Notes under the pieces: generated by a model
Database searches by the model: none
What the model saw: only the letters and a program-made list of their open reading frames with translations
What the model was told of the DNA's origin: nothing
NCBI GenBank assembly: GCA_013397865.1
Contig: VZTI01004088.1
Coordinates: forward strand, 3,424,322 to 3,488,321
Source of the DNA: Struthidea cinerea
Lineage: Eukaryota > Chordata > Aves > Passeriformes > Corcoracidae
Direction: 5' to 3'
DNA length: 64,000 nt
In this document: one piece after another, positions 62,851 through 64,000 of the stretch
Position numbering within the stretch: position 1 is the first letter of the stretch
Layout: the number at the start of each line of letters is the position of its first letter
Program-made: the position numbers and the translations under genes

Positions 62851-64000
62851 GTCTAAAAATCAGCCAGTGTTTTCCAAATTGGCCTTGGTTTTGAGCAATT
62901 TCCATTGCCATAGCGTTGCGTTGTTTTAAATGGACTTAATGGATTCTACTTTTGTGTAACAGCCAGAAAACAGAGACTAAGTGTGGGACTTGGTTTGATT
63001 TATTTTAGGCATCTGAAAATGAAGGGTGTGAGTCTGAATTAGTTGCTGATCTACCTATTGAGAGAGCAGACACACTGGAAAGGTGCCTGCCTCTCACCCT
63101 TGACCACACAGAGAGGACAGGCAACAAGGTCAGATTAGACATCCAATTTGTAACAGCTGAAGCCAGATGAGATGAATTCCTCCTCCTCCTCCTCCAGCAA
63201 CTTAGCCAAAGATACACAGAAAATGATGGGAGAGAAAAACACTGAATTCAGCCTCCCAAACCTCTAGACAGGGTTTAATCACTGAACTGAGCTTCCCTCT
63301 TGAGAGGAGGTATTGGAGACTCTTGCCAAAACAAATCCAGTTGGTACACGACAGAAAGCAATGGAAATTGTGCTGACTAATAAGTACAGAGTTGGGAGCT
63401 GGAGGGAACAAAAGGGTGATATCCAAGCTTAAAGGCTTTCCCCACAAATTAACCAGTTTACAAGAACTGTGGCACCACAGACATGCGGAGGCTGCAGCCA
63501 CCCGGGGAAGTACAGAGGAGCAGGACTGCCTGGGCATGGGTCCTGACAATGGGAATCCAAAAGCAAAACTAGTTTCAGACAACCAGCCATGCTAGTTTTC
63601 TCATGACATATCTATCTCACTACCCTGATCAAGGTCAAAAAGCACACATTTTTGTCTTAAAAATATTACTGTTAATAATAAGGAAGAATAACTGGCAATA
63701 ATTCAAAATTGTAGTGAAAGCTGAAGATAGTCTGAAGTTTTGCAACACAGCACAATGCGAACTCACAATGAGGCACATGAAGAAATAGCTCTTATAAAAC
63801 AGTGTAGACAAATAGTATTTCTATTAAAACTTTCTGTTTCATTTGAAGTTTCCATCTTTTTTCATTTTTTATTTCATCTTGTATTTGCTACTCATTCTGA
63901 TGAGGAAACTCTTTTCCCACTAATGAACTCTGAACCATATGACAAAAAGGGTTTTAAATAAACTTTAGAGGAGATCTTCTTTCTTGAAATTTTTCTTACA

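Larger units (their letters stand above)
53895..64000. other. Non-coding DNA to the end of the window
   Basis: Apart from two CR1 fragments and the possible MIR and sauropsid repeat relics, nothing is recognised. Reading frames are short (the longest is 126 codons at 63202-63582, minus) and without domains. Confidence 0.6.

Overview
This is a stretch of vertebrate nuclear DNA, almost certainly from a bird. It carries CR1 LINE 3' ends, a fragment matching a common avian endogenous-retrovirus LTR, old MIR-type SINE relics, and a multi-exon gene with GT-AG introns. It has no operons, and most of the window is non-coding. I cannot name the species.

The one gene I can support is goosecoid (GSC), on the minus strand at about 35.55-37.5 kb. 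Three coding exons (37073-36740, 36534-36275, 35865-35713) splice in frame to a 248-residue paired-class (K50) homeodomain repressor. The second intron falls inside the homeodomain between positions 46 and 47. The transcription unit is complete: a TATA box at 37503-37510, a 5' UTR broken by a 142-base assembly gap, a short 3' UTR, and an AATAAA signal at 35572-35567 followed by a GU-rich stretch.

The first 300 bases upstream of the TATA box hold a compact set of candidate sites: a Smad-like GTCTG abutting a FoxH1-type site, a run of TAAT cores, a TAATCC site, and a palindromic TAAT-N3-ATTA site. Another TAATCC lies about at the predicted start site. This is what is expected for a Nodal/activin-induced, homeodomain-regulated, self-repressing organizer gene. 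Farther upstream (39.1-41.1 kb) there are two more CpG-rich blocks, a pair of inverted Fox/Sox motifs, and an AT-rich block with a TATA-like site. Together they make a plausible enhancer or divergent-transcript region.

Layout: 1-35 kb is non-coding DNA downstream of GSC, with CR1, LTR and MIR relics, two pairs of diverged low-copy repeats and simple repeats. 35.0-37.5 kb is a CpG-rich domain holding the gene. 37.5-41.1 kb is the promoter and putative upstream regulatory DNA. 41-64 kb is AT-rich non-coding DNA with microsatellites and three more CR1 fragments. Two assembly gaps are present (6176-6274 and 37115-37256). No tRNA, rRNA, CRISPR array, intact transposon or second protein-coding gene could be supported. 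The setting looks like a developmental gene in a gene-poor regulatory region.
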